Positions 54,722-63,805 of a stretch of DNA of 64,000 bases are shown here, piece after piece. The position numbers and the translations under genes are program-made. This stretch comes from Candidatus Opimibacter skivensis (lineage in GTDB: Bacteria > Bacteroidota > Bacteroidia > Chitinophagales > Saprospiraceae): contig JADKGY010000001.1 of assembly GCA_016722045.1 (NCBI GenBank), positions 620,001 to 684,000 of the forward strand, given 5' to 3'. Each line of letters begins with the position of its first letter. The first letter of the stretch is position 1. The notes below the pieces were generated by a model. That model was not told where the DNA came from, searched no databases, and saw only the letters and a program-made list of their open reading frames with translations.

Positions 54722-56487
54722 ATTTCAGGCGCCATATTATTGACAGCACCCATCAACAAGCCGCCTGCTGAACCACCCATGGCATACAATTTTTTAGGAT
54801 CAGCATATTTATTCGCAGTAAGGTATCTACCACAATCAATAAAATCAGTGAACGTATTTTTCTTTTTTAACAACTTACCATCTTCATACCATTGACGACC
54901 CATTTCTTCACCGCCCCTGATATGCGCTATCGCAAATACAAATCCTCTGTTAAGCAAACTCAGTCTTGTCAAACTAAAATTGGGATCCATGCTGATGCCG
55001 TAAGATCCGTATCCGTAAATCAGGCAAGGGCTTGTCCCATCGAGTGGTGTGTCTTTATGATAAACAATAGAGACGGGCACCTCGACACCATCACGTACCC
55101 TGACCATAATCCTCTCGCTTTTATAATCCGACGTATTGAACCCTCCTAAAACTTCCTGCTGTTTTAAAAGTGTTTTTTCATGCGTATTCATATTGTAGTC
55201 GTATGTCGTACTGGGCGTAGTCATGGATTGATAATTCAGCCGCAATATTTCTGTATCAAATTCCGGGTTTGTCGATGTTGATGCCACATAGGCATTCTCA
55301 CCAAATCCGATGTAGTGTTCTTTTCCCTGATTTGGAATGACACGCAATTGTGTAATGCCGGCTTTTCTTTCAGACAATACCAGGAAATCTTTGAATACAT
55401 CTATTCCCTGGAGAAGCACATCGTCCCTGTGTGGAATAACTTCAGTCCAATGTTCAACACCTGTGGCCGACTCAGGTGTTTTCATTAACCTGAAATTTTT
55501 GGCGTCTTTATTGGTACGCACATACCATATTTCTCCGTAATGTTCAATATCATATTCAAGATCACGAACACGAGGCTGAAAGACTTTAAATTGGCCATCC
55601 GGATTGTCTGCTTTTAGCACGCGGTATTCCTGACTCAATGTTGATGATGATCCGATGACAATATATTTTTTCGATTTCGTTTTGTATACGAATGCACTGT
55701 AGGTTTCATCATTTTCCTCAAATATTAATTTATCATCAGACACCGGCGTGCCGATGACATGCTTCCATATTCTGTATTCACGCAATGTGGCTTCTTTGGT
55801 GGTATAAAAAAATGTCTTGTTATCCGCAGCCCATGTAGCTCCACCCGATGTATTTGGTATGACATCAGGTAACAATTCACCGGTTTTAAGATTTTTAATT
55901 TTCAAAGTATATATCCTCCTGCTCAGTGTATCCTCTCCATACACCAGTAGTTCGTTATCCGGACTTACACTACGGCCCGCAACAGCATAATAATCGTAAC
56001 CTTTGGCCAACTGATTGACATCAAGCATGATTTCTTCTGGTGAATCCATCGATCCTTTTCGACGACTGTGAATAGGATACTCCTGGCCTTCTTCATATCT
56101 CGTGATGTAGAAGTACCCATTGTCCTTATAAGGCACCGACATATCCGTTTGCTTGATTCGTCCTACCATCTCATCATACAATTTCTCACGAAATGCCTTT
56201 GTATGTGACATCATCGTGTCCAGATATAAATTCTCTGCGTTGAGATAATCAATGACTTCAGGATTGTCCCGATCATTGAGCCAGTAATAATTATCCATTC
56301 GCGTATGGCCCAGGGTAGATAGTTCCTTTGGTTTTTTTGCAGCAATGGGGGGCTGGATGTTTTTTTCCATCATTTTTAGTAGTGGGCTTGATTCAGTTGT
56401 CGAGCCGTCATTGGAGGGTTTGCAATTAACAACCGATAATAAAAGAGCTGATGCAAAAATAGTCGGAATCAGGTGGGGAAGCTTCAT
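54682..56487 (-). CDS. ptrB: Oligopeptidase B-type lipoprotein (S9A), frameshifted
   Basis: This 601-residue frame has a lipoprotein signal ([10 protein letters not shown], Cys22), an N-terminal seven-bladed propeller (about 60-430) and the start of the alpha/beta-hydrolase domain, with the nucleophile Ser573 in AMGGSAGG. It stops two codons after IIAAVP, where the family continues [12 protein letters not shown]. The sequence there has a run of three A at 54692-54694 that needs one more base. Corrected, the protein would be about 715 residues, of normal S9A length. Unless corrected, the triad is split and the product is inactive. Confidence 0.85.
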   Translation of the reverse strand: MKLPHLIPTIFASALLLSVVNCKPSNDGSTTESSPLLKMMEKNIQPPIAAKKPKELSTLGHTRMDNYYWLNDRDNPEVIDYLNAENLYLDTMMSHTKAFREKLYDEMVGRIKQTDMSVPYKDNGYFYITRYEEGQEYPIHSRRKGSMDSPEEIMLDVNQLAKGYDYYAVAGRSVSPDNELLVYGEDTLSRRIYTLKIKNLKTGELLPDVIPNTSGGATWAADNKTFFYTTKEATLREYRIWKHVIGTPVSDDKLIFEENDETYSAFVYKTKSKKYIVIGSSSTLSQEYRVLKADNPDGQFKVFQPRVRDLEYDIEHYGEIWYVRTNKDAKNFRLMKTPESATGVEHWTEVIPHRDDVLLQGIDVFKDFLVLSERKAGITQLRVIPNQGKEHYIGFGENAYVASTSTNPEFDTEILRLNYQSMTTPSTTYDYNMNTHEKTLLKQQEVLGGFNTSDYKSERIMVRVRDGVEVPVSIVYHKDTPLDGTSPCLIYGYGSYGISMDPNFSLTRLSLLNRGFVFAIAHIRGGEEMGRQWYEDGKLLKKKNTFTDFIDCGRYLTANKYADPKKLYAMGGSAGGLLMGAVNNMAPEMWGGIIAAVPLLT

Positions 56488-56730
56488 TTTGTTTTTTTGA
56501 ATATCTGGATTGAGAAAAGATAAAGATATGCCGGTAATAAAAGTAGAAACTTATAATCGCCGAATGCTCACACGGAAGCGCCTCGAAAGGCATTTTCTAC
56601 TAAAATAAACCTGCAAAGTATGGTTCTCTGCGATTGTTCGATTTACGTAAACTTTAAAGTCTTCAAAATGATCTTATGTAAGCTTAAAGCTAAATTTTGA
56701 ACTCAGGGACGAATACCAGATATTACAGCT

Positions 56731-56738
56731 TAATTTTG
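56731..56738 (+). promoter_or_regulatory. ctlX -7 box
   Basis: TAATTTTG ends 8 nt before the ATG at 56747, a consensus match near the start codon. Confidence 0.42.
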
Positions 56739-56746
56739 AAATTCAT

Positions 56747-57319
56747 ATGGCCCAGGTTACTTCACATGTATTGATGATCAGACCCTTAGCTTTCGGCTTT
56801 AATGCCGAAACAGCTGCTAATAACGCTTTTCAACACAAACCTGGTGAGGATGCATCCGCTGTGATCGCTTCACAGGCCACAAAAGAATTCGACAGATTTG
56901 CTCAACTTCTTCAACAAGAAGGAATTGATGTTACAGTCTTAAATGACAGTCTTGACCCAAAAAAACCTGATGCCGTATTTCCAAACAATTGGATTTCATT
57001 TCATGATAGTGGTACGATTGTGACCTATCCTATGTTTTCACCTTTGCGCAGATTGGAACGAAGAGATGACCTTGTAGGGCAGATAGCATCCAGGTTCAGG
57101 TTTAGGGATTGGATCCATCTCGAAGAATCTGAATCTCAACATCAGTATCTTGAAGGAACAGGCAGTATGGTGCTTGATAGAGTAGCCAAAGTCGCATATG
57201 CCTGCATAAGTGAACGAACAGATAAAGAACTACTGTCAAAATGGTGTGATCAAATGGGGTATACTGCGCACACTTTTATGCAGAAAGCAATGGCAAACCA
57301 ATCTATCATACCAATGTAA
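56747..57319 (+). CDS. ctlX: CtlX-type guanidino-hydrolase, N-terminal fragment
   Basis: This 190-residue piece opens with HVLMIRPLAFGFNAETA, typical of the CtlX/arginine-deiminase-related family, and contains DAVFPNNWISFH and LEGTGSMVLDR. The family hydrolyses citrulline or modified arginine. The frame goes wrong at about 57271-57280: the family sequence AESNGKPIYHTNVMMA, with the catalytic His, is written in the next frame. An extra T in TTTT at 57274-57277 would restore it. What is read here after HTF is not family-like. Confidence 0.85.
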   Translation: MAQVTSHVLMIRPLAFGFNAETAANNAFQHKPGEDASAVIASQATKEFDRFAQLLQQEGIDVTVLNDSLDPKKPDAVFPNNWISFHDSGTIVTYPMFSPLRRLERRDDLVGQIASRFRFRDWIHLEESESQHQYLEGTGSMVLDRVAKVAYACISERTDKELLSKWCDQMGYTAHTFMQKAMANQSIIPM

Positions 57320-57663
57320 TGATGGCTATCGCTTCTGATATTGCTGTAGTGTGTCTCGAATGTCTGCCCGATGCAGATGAAAGGATTGCACTCAGGGAAA
57401 GTCTTTCACAGGATCATAAAGTGGTTGAGATCACAGATGCCCAGGTACAATCTTTTGCAGGAAATATGCTGGCACTGAAAAATAACAGAGGAGAAGAACT
57501 GATGATCATGTCCTCAAGAGCCTCAGATAGCCTTACGGATGAGCAGCGAGGTGCCATTGAAGAGTATTGCAGAATTGTTGCTTCCCCGATCAACACTATT
57601 GAGGATGTTGGAGGTGGCAGTGCAAGATGCATGATCGCAGAAATATTTCTTGATCCGAACTAA
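57319..57663 (+). CDS. ctlX: CtlX-type guanidino-hydrolase, C-terminal fragment
   Basis: This 114-residue piece is the continuation of the ctlX frame; coding in this frame starts near 57280, ahead of the ATG shown. It holds IAVVCLECL and the C-terminal GGGSARCMIAEIF, with the catalytic Cys of the guanidine-modifying superfamily. The whole gene, corrected, would be about 305 residues, normal for the family. Confidence 0.85.
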   Translation: MMAIASDIAVVCLECLPDADERIALRESLSQDHKVVEITDAQVQSFAGNMLALKNNRGEELMIMSSRASDSLTDEQRGAIEEYCRIVASPINTIEDVGGGSARCMIAEIFLDPN

Positions 57664-57699
57664 ATTGGTTTAATTTGTTATAATCCTAAAATCAGCATT

Positions 57700-59406
57700 A
57701 TGCATATTAAACTGTACTTTCTTCTTTTTGCATTTGTGACTTTTTTATCCATTCGGACAAACGCACAAATCGTCATCAATGAAATCAGCTACAATCCTCC
57801 TGAATCAGGAAATGATTCGCTTGAATACATTGAAATCTACAATGCAGGAACCGGGCATTTTGATCTTACCGGATGGCATTTTACGGCTGGTGTTGCCGAT
57901 ACATTTCCTGCGATTCAGCTGAATGGGGGCGATTATTTTGTCACCGCCATAAGTTCACGGGCGATGATGAATGTATTTGGTATCAATGTACACCAATGGT
58001 CTGGCGGAGCATTGAAAAATGGCGGCGAATCTATAGTACTGGTTGATGCTGCCGGAAATTTTGTTGACAGCGTGGCCTATAAAAATATTGACCCCTGGCC
58101 AACAGAGGCTAATGGTACAGGCCCATCGCTTGAACTTACTGACCCCTCATCCGATAATAATGATGGCGCAAATTGGCACGCAAGTGCAGGTGCAACAGGT
58201 GTGACCATCAATGGACATGAAGTGTTAGGAACTCCCGGATCTGAAAATTCAGGGGGTGGCAGCACAGGTGGCCCCGCAGTCACAATCAGCGTCGCTGATT
58301 TCCAGTTTACGCCTAAAAATGTTGTTGTCGCTATTGGGGATTCAGTACGTTGGATTAATAATGAAGCTATCCCGCATAACGTGGATGGAAAGCAAGGTGT
58401 ATTCTCAACAAATACTAATGACTTTTTTAGTGGTGCCCCTGCGGCCGGGCCATGGCAATTTGATTATCAGTTTAATAATGCAGGTTTTAATAATTATCGT
58501 TGCGATCTCCATTTTGGGGGTGGCATGACAGGGACTGTCTCGGTATATGATCCGACGACGTATACTGATTTCCCATTAGAACTTTTACGAACCACTGATG
58601 GTGTCAATGGTGTAAATCTTTTCAAGGGCGTTCCTACTCGAGTTACGGGTATTGTGCACGGTATCAATTTCCTGCCTACCGGCTACTCTTTCTACATCAT
58701 CAACAATAATAACACAGGTATCAATGTATTTTCATTTAATCCTGGAACGTACACAGTCACTGAAGGTGACCTCGTGACCGTATCCGGCACAATCGATCAG
58801 TTTAACGGTTTACTTGAAATTGTTCCTGATGATATTCATCTAGTTTCTTCCGGCAATGCACGGATACCGCCAGATCTTGTCGCCAATGTCTCTGAAGAAG
58901 TTGAAGGCAGTCACATTGCTTTCGGACCATTTACGATCGATAGTATTGTGGCTACCGGCACAAGTGGATTTAACGTTTACGTTGAACATGTCCAGGGCAC
59001 AAAAGTACTCGTAAGGGTTGATGCTGATTCGGGTATAGATCAACAGGCGATTGAAGGATCCAATTTTGTGCGCGGTGTAGGTACTCAATTCGACCCATCA
59101 TCCCCATTCACTTCCGGCTACCAGATTTTGGCTTTTGAGCTGCAACATGTAAGCGCGATTCCTGTCCTGGATCAGGAAGCAATCCATATGACACCCAATC
59201 CTGCAGATTATACCGTTGCATTCAAATCGGATTATAATTTGTCCGGCATTGAGATATATTCAATGGATGGAAAATCAATTCGGAATGAAAACGTAGATGG
59301 CCTCTATGCTCAAATAAATGTGGCCAATATGCCTATAGGCTTATTTGTCGTTAAAGCAATAACCAAACAGGGTATCTGGACATCTTTATTGTCTGTGATT
59401 AGATAA
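57700..59406 (+). CDS. Lamin-tail / cupredoxin / OB-like surface protein with T9SS domain
   Basis: This 568-residue secreted protein has a signal peptide (to about IRTNAQ). A lamin-tail domain follows (about 22-145, IVINEISYNPPESGNDSLEYIEIYN and AYKNIDPWP), then a plastocyanin/azurin-like domain (about 195-285) with HNVDG, YRCDLHFG, matching a copper site of His, Cys and His. Residues of about 300-420 are OB-like (VPTRVTGIVHG, GDLVTVSGTIDQFNG). The tail (about 490-568) is a T9SS sorting domain with IHMTNP-type start and FVVKAITKQG end. Lamin-tail domains accompany secreted nucleases in other bacteria, but no nuclease motif is visible here. Confidence 0.82.
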   Translation: MHIKLYFLLFAFVTFLSIRTNAQIVINEISYNPPESGNDSLEYIEIYNAGTGHFDLTGWHFTAGVADTFPAIQLNGGDYFVTAISSRAMMNVFGINVHQWSGGALKNGGESIVLVDAAGNFVDSVAYKNIDPWPTEANGTGPSLELTDPSSDNNDGANWHASAGATGVTINGHEVLGTPGSENSGGGSTGGPAVTISVADFQFTPKNVVVAIGDSVRWINNEAIPHNVDGKQGVFSTNTNDFFSGAPAAGPWQFDYQFNNAGFNNYRCDLHFGGGMTGTVSVYDPTTYTDFPLELLRTTDGVNGVNLFKGVPTRVTGIVHGINFLPTGYSFYIINNNNTGINVFSFNPGTYTVTEGDLVTVSGTIDQFNGLLEIVPDDIHLVSSGNARIPPDLVANVSEEVEGSHIAFGPFTIDSIVATGTSGFNVYVEHVQGTKVLVRVDADSGIDQQAIEGSNFVRGVGTQFDPSSPFTSGYQILAFELQHVSAIPVLDQEAIHMTPNPADYTVAFKSDYNLSGIEIYSMDGKSIRNENVDGLYAQINVANMPIGLFVVKAITKQGIWTSLLSVIR

Positions 59407-59423
59407 GATTTTTAGTCTTATTC

Positions 59424-59471
59424 AAAATAAAAAGAACGGACAAGCAGCTACTTGTCCGTTCTTTTTATTTT
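59424..59471. terminator. 21-bp stem inverted repeat
   Basis: Arms 59424-59444 and 59451-59471 pair perfectly with a 6-nt loop (CAGCTA). A and T runs lie at the outer ends. It is 17 bp after the lamin-tail gene in the convergent gap. Confidence 0.78.
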
Positions 59472-59588
59472 AACCAGGTATTTAATACAGCTCTTTCTAC
59501 GAAAATTTTATACCCCAGATAAATAAAAACTTTAGTGTTTTACTAAGACAGGGGCAAGCCCTGTCAATACTATTAACTAATCACTCTT

Positions 59589-59644
59589 CTACTGAATACT
59601 GAACACTGATTATAGGTTACTGATTATTGGTTACTGGTTACCAC
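59589..59644. repeat. Degenerate heptamer array (ACTGA/TTACTGG type)
   Basis: Eight successive 7-mers (CTACTGA, ATACTGA, ACACTGA, TTATAGG, TTACTGA, TTATTGG, TTACTGG, TTACCAC) occupy the end of the gap to the glycosylase gene. Confidence 0.8.
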
Positions 59645-59662
59645 TTACCCGTCTTTCACTGG

Positions 59663-60340
59663 TTATCCATTCAATAAATCCTTATACATCGTTAGATATA
59701 CGTCCTTCTTCTTCAGCTTGTATTGCATGATCCAGCGTGGATGGGGTAGGGGGATTACTTCTTTCCACCATTTGTGTTCCTGATTTAATTGCTTCAAAAA
59801 TTCATAATTCTTCCCCTGCCCCAGGCAGTAAACTTTGCTCAGATCCGCACCGAATTTGATTTGCGTTTCAAGGTTTCGGATAATAAATGGTCTGACCGCT
59901 TCAGTCAATGCCCGCTCATCATAATAATTATAGTTTTTCCCGTCTTTCACAAATCCAAGCGGACTGAGAGAGGCAATATAATAAGTTGAATAAAAAATTT
60001 TCGGTCCGCCCTGATCTTTGATCATATCATAAATGAACACACTGGATAATTCCTGAAGCTTCCGAAATGAATTCTCTATGCCCAATGATTCCAGTCGAAT
60101 GGGATCTGTAAACGGTATTCCTGTAATACCCGCTCCAAATCGTCCGGGATTGATGCCCAAAATAAAAATCCTCTTCCTTTCGTCATTATAGTATCTGTCA
60201 TAAAATAAAGTCATGCATCGCCTTGTTTCTTTGTTTTCATAAGGCAATAACCATTCAATACCCGATGGCAAATGTCCTGATGGCTTAAGTTGAAAGTGAT
60301 AAGAGAGAATTTTTTCAGATAACAACATCAGCTCACTCAT
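59663..60340 (-). CDS. SMUG2-like uracil-DNA glycosylase family protein
   Basis: This 225-residue protein has GINPGRFGAGITGIPFTDP, which fits the active-site motif of the SMUG/UDG superfamily (GxNPGP-like), and PLPHPRWIMQY, the family's HPS-type strand with His and Arg. It matches the DUF4918/SMUG2 group common in Bacteroidota. The probable role is base excision of uracil or oxidised pyrimidines. It is a single gene with a weak promoter. Confidence 0.83.
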   Translation of the reverse strand: MSELMLLSEKILSYHFQLKPSGHLPSGIEWLLPYENKETRRCMTLFYDRYYNDERKRIFILGINPGRFGAGITGIPFTDPIRLESLGIENSFRKLQELSSVFIYDMIKDQGGPKIFYSTYYIASLSPLGFVKDGKNYNYYDERALTEAVRPFIIRNLETQIKFGADLSKVYCLGQGKNYEFLKQLNQEHKWWKEVIPLPHPRWIMQYKLKKKDVYLTMYKDLLNG

Positions 60341-60435
60341 TTAGATAGAATATAGTTCCTTGTGGTACAAAGTAAAAGTACAATTGAGATACAGGAAAGG
60401 ATGGTTCCAGTTTAAATACATCTATTTTTACACAA

Positions 60436-61323
60436 ATGATTCACCCTAAAATGCTTCAACTTCTTTTTTTTACATCTGCATTCTGGATGATACTTTCTTG
60501 TCATCCACCTCTGGATAAGGAGCATACACACGACCTCCTCGAAGTAATAGCATTGCCAAAGGAATTGAATGAATGTTCAGGAATGATTCAATTGGATAAA
60601 AACTCATTCGTCGCCCTCAATGACGGGGGCAACAAACCAATCCTCTATGCCTTTGATCTTACACCTGATCATGAAACAAGAAAAATCAAAATTGACAGTG
60701 TTGAAAATAACGACTGGGAAGACCTGACAAAGGATGAAGACTATATCTACATAGGTGATACCGGAAACAATGGCGGAACCCGTCAGAACCTTATGATCTA
60801 TAAGGTGAGAAAATCAGATATGATGCGCCAGGACGAAGTTGTCCCTGAAAAAATCAAGTTTCGCTACGAAGGCCAGACTAAGTTCAATGATTCCAACAGG
60901 CATAATTTTGACTGTGAAGCCATTGTGTCCGTTGGTGACAGCCTTTTTTTATTCACCAAAAACCGAGGCGATCTGATGACTGATGTTTATGGAATACCCA
61001 AAATTCCAGGGTCTTATCTGGCCAGGAAACTTAAAAGCTTTGACGCTCAAGGTCTGATTACAGGTGCCGATTACAGATCTGATCATTCAAAATCTGAACT
61101 TGTGCTGATCGGATACAATGAGAAAGGACATCAATATCATCCCTTTTTAATTCATTTTACAAACTTCTCCGGCACAGATTTTTTTGGTGGTCTTTCAGAA
61201 CGTATCACAATCGATCAGCAACTTCAAAGTGAAAGTGTGTTCTTCAATGGTGACCATAAGGTCTATATAAGCAATGAAGAAAACAAAAATGAAAAAGGAT
61301 ATGTCTATGAAGTATCCCTTTAA
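60436..61323 (+). CDS. Beta-propeller-like lipoprotein, hypothetical
   Basis: This 295-residue protein has a lipoprotein signal (FWMILSCHPP). The mature part reads ELNECSGMIQLDKNSFVALNDGGNKPILYAFDL and YIYIGDTGNNGGTRQNLMIYKV, typical of propeller-fold proteins resembling the esterase-like/SdiA-regulated family. No catalytic residues are clear. Near-match -7 box TATTTTTA (60423-60430) is 5 nt before the ATG. Confidence 0.72.
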   Translation: MIHPKMLQLLFFTSAFWMILSCHPPLDKEHTHDLLEVIALPKELNECSGMIQLDKNSFVALNDGGNKPILYAFDLTPDHETRKIKIDSVENNDWEDLTKDEDYIYIGDTGNNGGTRQNLMIYKVRKSDMMRQDEVVPEKIKFRYEGQTKFNDSNRHNFDCEAIVSVGDSLFLFTKNRGDLMTDVYGIPKIPGSYLARKLKSFDAQGLITGADYRSDHSKSELVLIGYNEKGHQYHPFLIHFTNFSGTDFFGGLSERITIDQQLQSESVFFNGDHKVYISNEENKNEKGYVYEVSL

Positions 61324-61399
61324 ACTCAATTCCTTTTGCCCATAATTTATATTATGTTAAGTAGAAATTCTTCTGCTTACTCCCTACAAAACAAGGCTC

Positions 61400-61648
61400 A
61401 TGAAACAATCCAATACATGTCCCAAATGCAAATCAACAGACATCGTCAGGGTTCCACCTTTCAAAGGCACCTCTACTTCCAATCTTATTCAGCTAACAAA
61501 ATGGGGAACGAAATTCTGCTACTTCGATAGATACATCTGTTCATCATGCGGATACACTGAAGAATATGCAGATGTTCAGGATAAGAGCTGGCAATCCTGG
61601 ATTGACGATCAGATTAAAGCCGGCTCATTGGATTCAGATTTTGTATAA
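61400..61648 (+). CDS. Small zinc-ribbon protein
   Basis: This 82-residue protein has two CxxC knuckles, CPKC near residue 7 and CSSC near residue 49, so it is a small zinc ribbon. It is followed by an acidic tail (EEYADVQDKSWQSWIDDQ). The family is unrecognised. It ends 14 bp from the convergent selD gene. Confidence 0.7.
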   Translation: MKQSNTCPKCKSTDIVRVPPFKGTSTSNLIQLTKWGTKFCYFDRYICSSCGYTEEYADVQDKSWQSWIDDQIKAGSLDSDFV

Positions 61649-61662
61649 ATCTAATTTGACCT

Positions 61663-62715
61663 TCAACACACACGAATGGTTTTATCCTTCAGGTCTTCCA
61701 TTTTTCCGATTGGTTCAAACCACAAGCCCTCAGCCTTAAGTAGATCCTGAACTTCTGATTTTGAATCCGGACTAACCGCTATCAACAAGCCACCACTGGT
61801 CTGCGGATCACACATGATGAACCGCTGTTCATCCGTCACAAGTGTCAGTTTGATACCGTAGCTATCATAGTTTCGATTTGTCCCGCCTGGAATGCATCCC
61901 TGACTGATATAAAAATGTACTGATTTGTCAATGACGGGAAGGTCATTATAGTAGATTACTGCTGAGGTCTCACTAGCCTGGCACATTTCCAATAGGTGTC
62001 CGGCAAGCCCAAATCCTGTGACATCTGTCATCGCCGATACTCCGGTAATCTTCCCGAGCTGCTTTCCTACTTTATTTAGCCTGGTCATCACGCGCACAGC
62101 CTTTTCGGCGTCACCGACATTAATAATTCCTTTCTTCTCGGCTGTCGTCAATATTCCGATGCCCAATGGCTTTGTCAGAAAAATTAAATCTCCTGGTTTA
62201 GCACCTCCGTTTTTCTTAATGTTCCGGATATCAACCCGACCGGTAACCGCAAGGCCAAAGATGGGTTCTGGTGAATCAATGCTATGACCACCCGCTAATG
62301 GAATACCTGCTTCAATACATGTCAATTGAGCACCATTCACTACTCTTCCTGCAATTTCAGGATTGAGCACACTAACAGGCCAGCCCAGAATGGCAACAGC
62401 CATCAAAGGAGTCCCGCCCATCGCATAAATATCACTGATCGCATTCGTAGCAGCTATTCGCCCAAAGGTCTCCGGATCATCAACAATCGGCATGAAAAAA
62501 TCTGTTGTGCTGATTATTGCAGTCCCGTCCCCAAGATCCATGACAGCAGCATCATCACGCTGTGCATTGCCTACCAGGAGTGAAGAATACTTTGTTGTAT
62601 CCTTAGCTACATGTCCTAAAATGGAATCCAGGATCGCAGGTGAGATTTTGCATCCGCATCCGGCACCATGACTATATTGAGTAAGCTTTATTTGTTCGAC
62701 GATGTGATTCATCAT
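61663..62715 (-). CDS. selD: Selenide, water dikinase
   Basis: This 350-residue enzyme makes selenophosphate from selenide and ATP. The active-site loop GAGCGCKIS has Cys20 (not selenocysteine) and Lys23, and the AIR-synthase-type ATP fold with DVTGFGLAGHLLEM and CDPQTSGGLL is complete. It follows mnmH on the same strand by 61 bp with a 16-bp palindrome in between. No selA, selB or tRNA-Sec is seen in this window, so the selenophosphate probably serves tRNA selenouridine. Confidence 0.95.
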   Translation of the reverse strand: MMNHIVEQIKLTQYSHGAGCGCKISPAILDSILGHVAKDTTKYSSLLVGNAQRDDAAVMDLGDGTAIISTTDFFMPIVDDPETFGRIAATNAISDIYAMGGTPLMAVAILGWPVSVLNPEIAGRVVNGAQLTCIEAGIPLAGGHSIDSPEPIFGLAVTGRVDIRNIKKNGGAKPGDLIFLTKPLGIGILTTAEKKGIINVGDAEKAVRVMTRLNKVGKQLGKITGVSAMTDVTGFGLAGHLLEMCQASETSAVIYYNDLPVIDKSVHFYISQGCIPGGTNRNYDSYGIKLTLVTDEQRFIMCDPQTSGGLLIAVSPDSKSEVQDLLKAEGLWFEPIGKMEDLKDKTIRVC

Positions 62716-62724
62716 TCATTACTA

Positions 62725-62740
62725 ATTTACTTAAGTAAAT
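62725..62740. promoter_or_regulatory. 16-bp palindrome between mnmH and selD
   Basis: ATTTACTTAAGTAAAT is a perfect palindrome lying 9 bp before the selD start. It could be an operator or part of the selD promoter region. Function is not shown. Confidence 0.4.
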
Positions 62741-62776
62741 CTACGTAAAATGCTATAAATAAGGCATTTAATCTTA

Positions 62777-63799
62777 TTAATTTCTTAATATGGAGTCCGT
62801 TGTTCCAGAGATATCGATGCAATTCTGAAAATGAATGATACGATCCTTATTCCAATGCTCCACCTGGAAAGCATAGGCCTTATCATAATACCATAAAGCA
62901 ATTGATGCAGCTTTTCTTAAATCACCATCGGACAACGCCTGAATGGCATTCTTATATTCAAGGCCTCCCAATCTCTCCCGAATCTTATCAAATGATTCTT
63001 TAAGTATTTCAGTTGTTGCCGGATCTGAATAATATCGAAGCACCCTGTTCAACCTGATTTCTTTATCAACTTCAACATTAAACAATATTGAGGTTTTCAT
63101 TTTCCGCCAAAGTCCATCAGGCACATATACTTTACCAATACTTTTGGATTCATTCTCAAGCCATATAGGTTGAGTTCTGTCCATAGATAGAAAAGCCATG
63201 AACAGATTATTTTCAAATTGCTCATTTGAAGGTTGGTCTTCCTCTCCTATCGAACCAAACGCACTTCCTTTATGATTTGCCAGATTCTCCAGATCGATGA
63301 CCTGATGACCTCTGGTGTGAAGTTCTTTGAGAACTTCCGTTTTACCAGAACCTGTAAATCCACCAAGGATTTTTAACTCGTTCGGAATAGAATTGAAATA
63401 TGTAATTGCAGAATTCCTGAAACTTTTATAACCCCCTTCGAGCCTTTTGGAGGATATACCAGAGAAATTGAATAACCATTGCACAGATTCACTTCTCTTC
63501 CCTCCCCGCCAGCAATGGATGAGTGTCTCCTTTTTTACATCCGTTACATATGGGGCTGCCTGTTCTAAGAGGAGATTCATTTTGGAACCAGCTATATCAA
63601 GGCCCTCCTTCATAGCCGCATCAGGACTTACTTGTTTGTACAGCGTCCCTACCCTTGCCCTTTCTTCATCAGAAAATAAAGGAATATTAATAGCCCCGGG
63701 AATATGACCAGCCTGAAATTCCAAAGGAGACCTGACATCAACTATCACCCAGCTGTCCATATCCGGCAACACCTCTTCTATCTTTACCACTTCGTTCAT
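62777..63799 (-). CDS. mnmH: tRNA 2-selenouridine synthase
   Basis: The ATG at 63799 gives 340 residues. The TTG at 63808 overlaps the -7 box and is rejected. The N-terminal rhodanese domain has the active-site Cys96 in HCWRGGKRS; the C-terminal part has a P-loop GGFTGSGKTE (about 146-155). MnmH replaces the sulfur of 2-thiouridine at tRNA wobble positions by selenium, using selenophosphate from SelD, encoded just downstream. Both domains look active. Confidence 0.94.
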   Translation of the reverse strand: MNEVVKIEEVLPDMDSWVIVDVRSPLEFQAGHIPGAINIPLFSDEERARVGTLYKQVSPDAAMKEGLDIAGSKMNLLLEQAAPYVTDVKKETLIHCWRGGKRSESVQWLFNFSGISSKRLEGGYKSFRNSAITYFNSIPNELKILGGFTGSGKTEVLKELHTRGHQVIDLENLANHKGSAFGSIGEEDQPSNEQFENNLFMAFLSMDRTQPIWLENESKSIGKVYVPDGLWRKMKTSILFNVEVDKEIRLNRVLRYYSDPATTEILKESFDKIRERLGGLEYKNAIQALSDGDLRKAASIALWYYDKAYAFQVEHWNKDRIIHFQNCIDISGTTDSILRN

Positions 63800-63805
63800 C
63801 AGGGT

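Noticed and set aside
56528..56608. 26-codon basic ORF in the gap before ctlX
   Set aside because: It has no recognisable relation to small ribosomal proteins, no promoter box and no conservation evidence that can be seen here.
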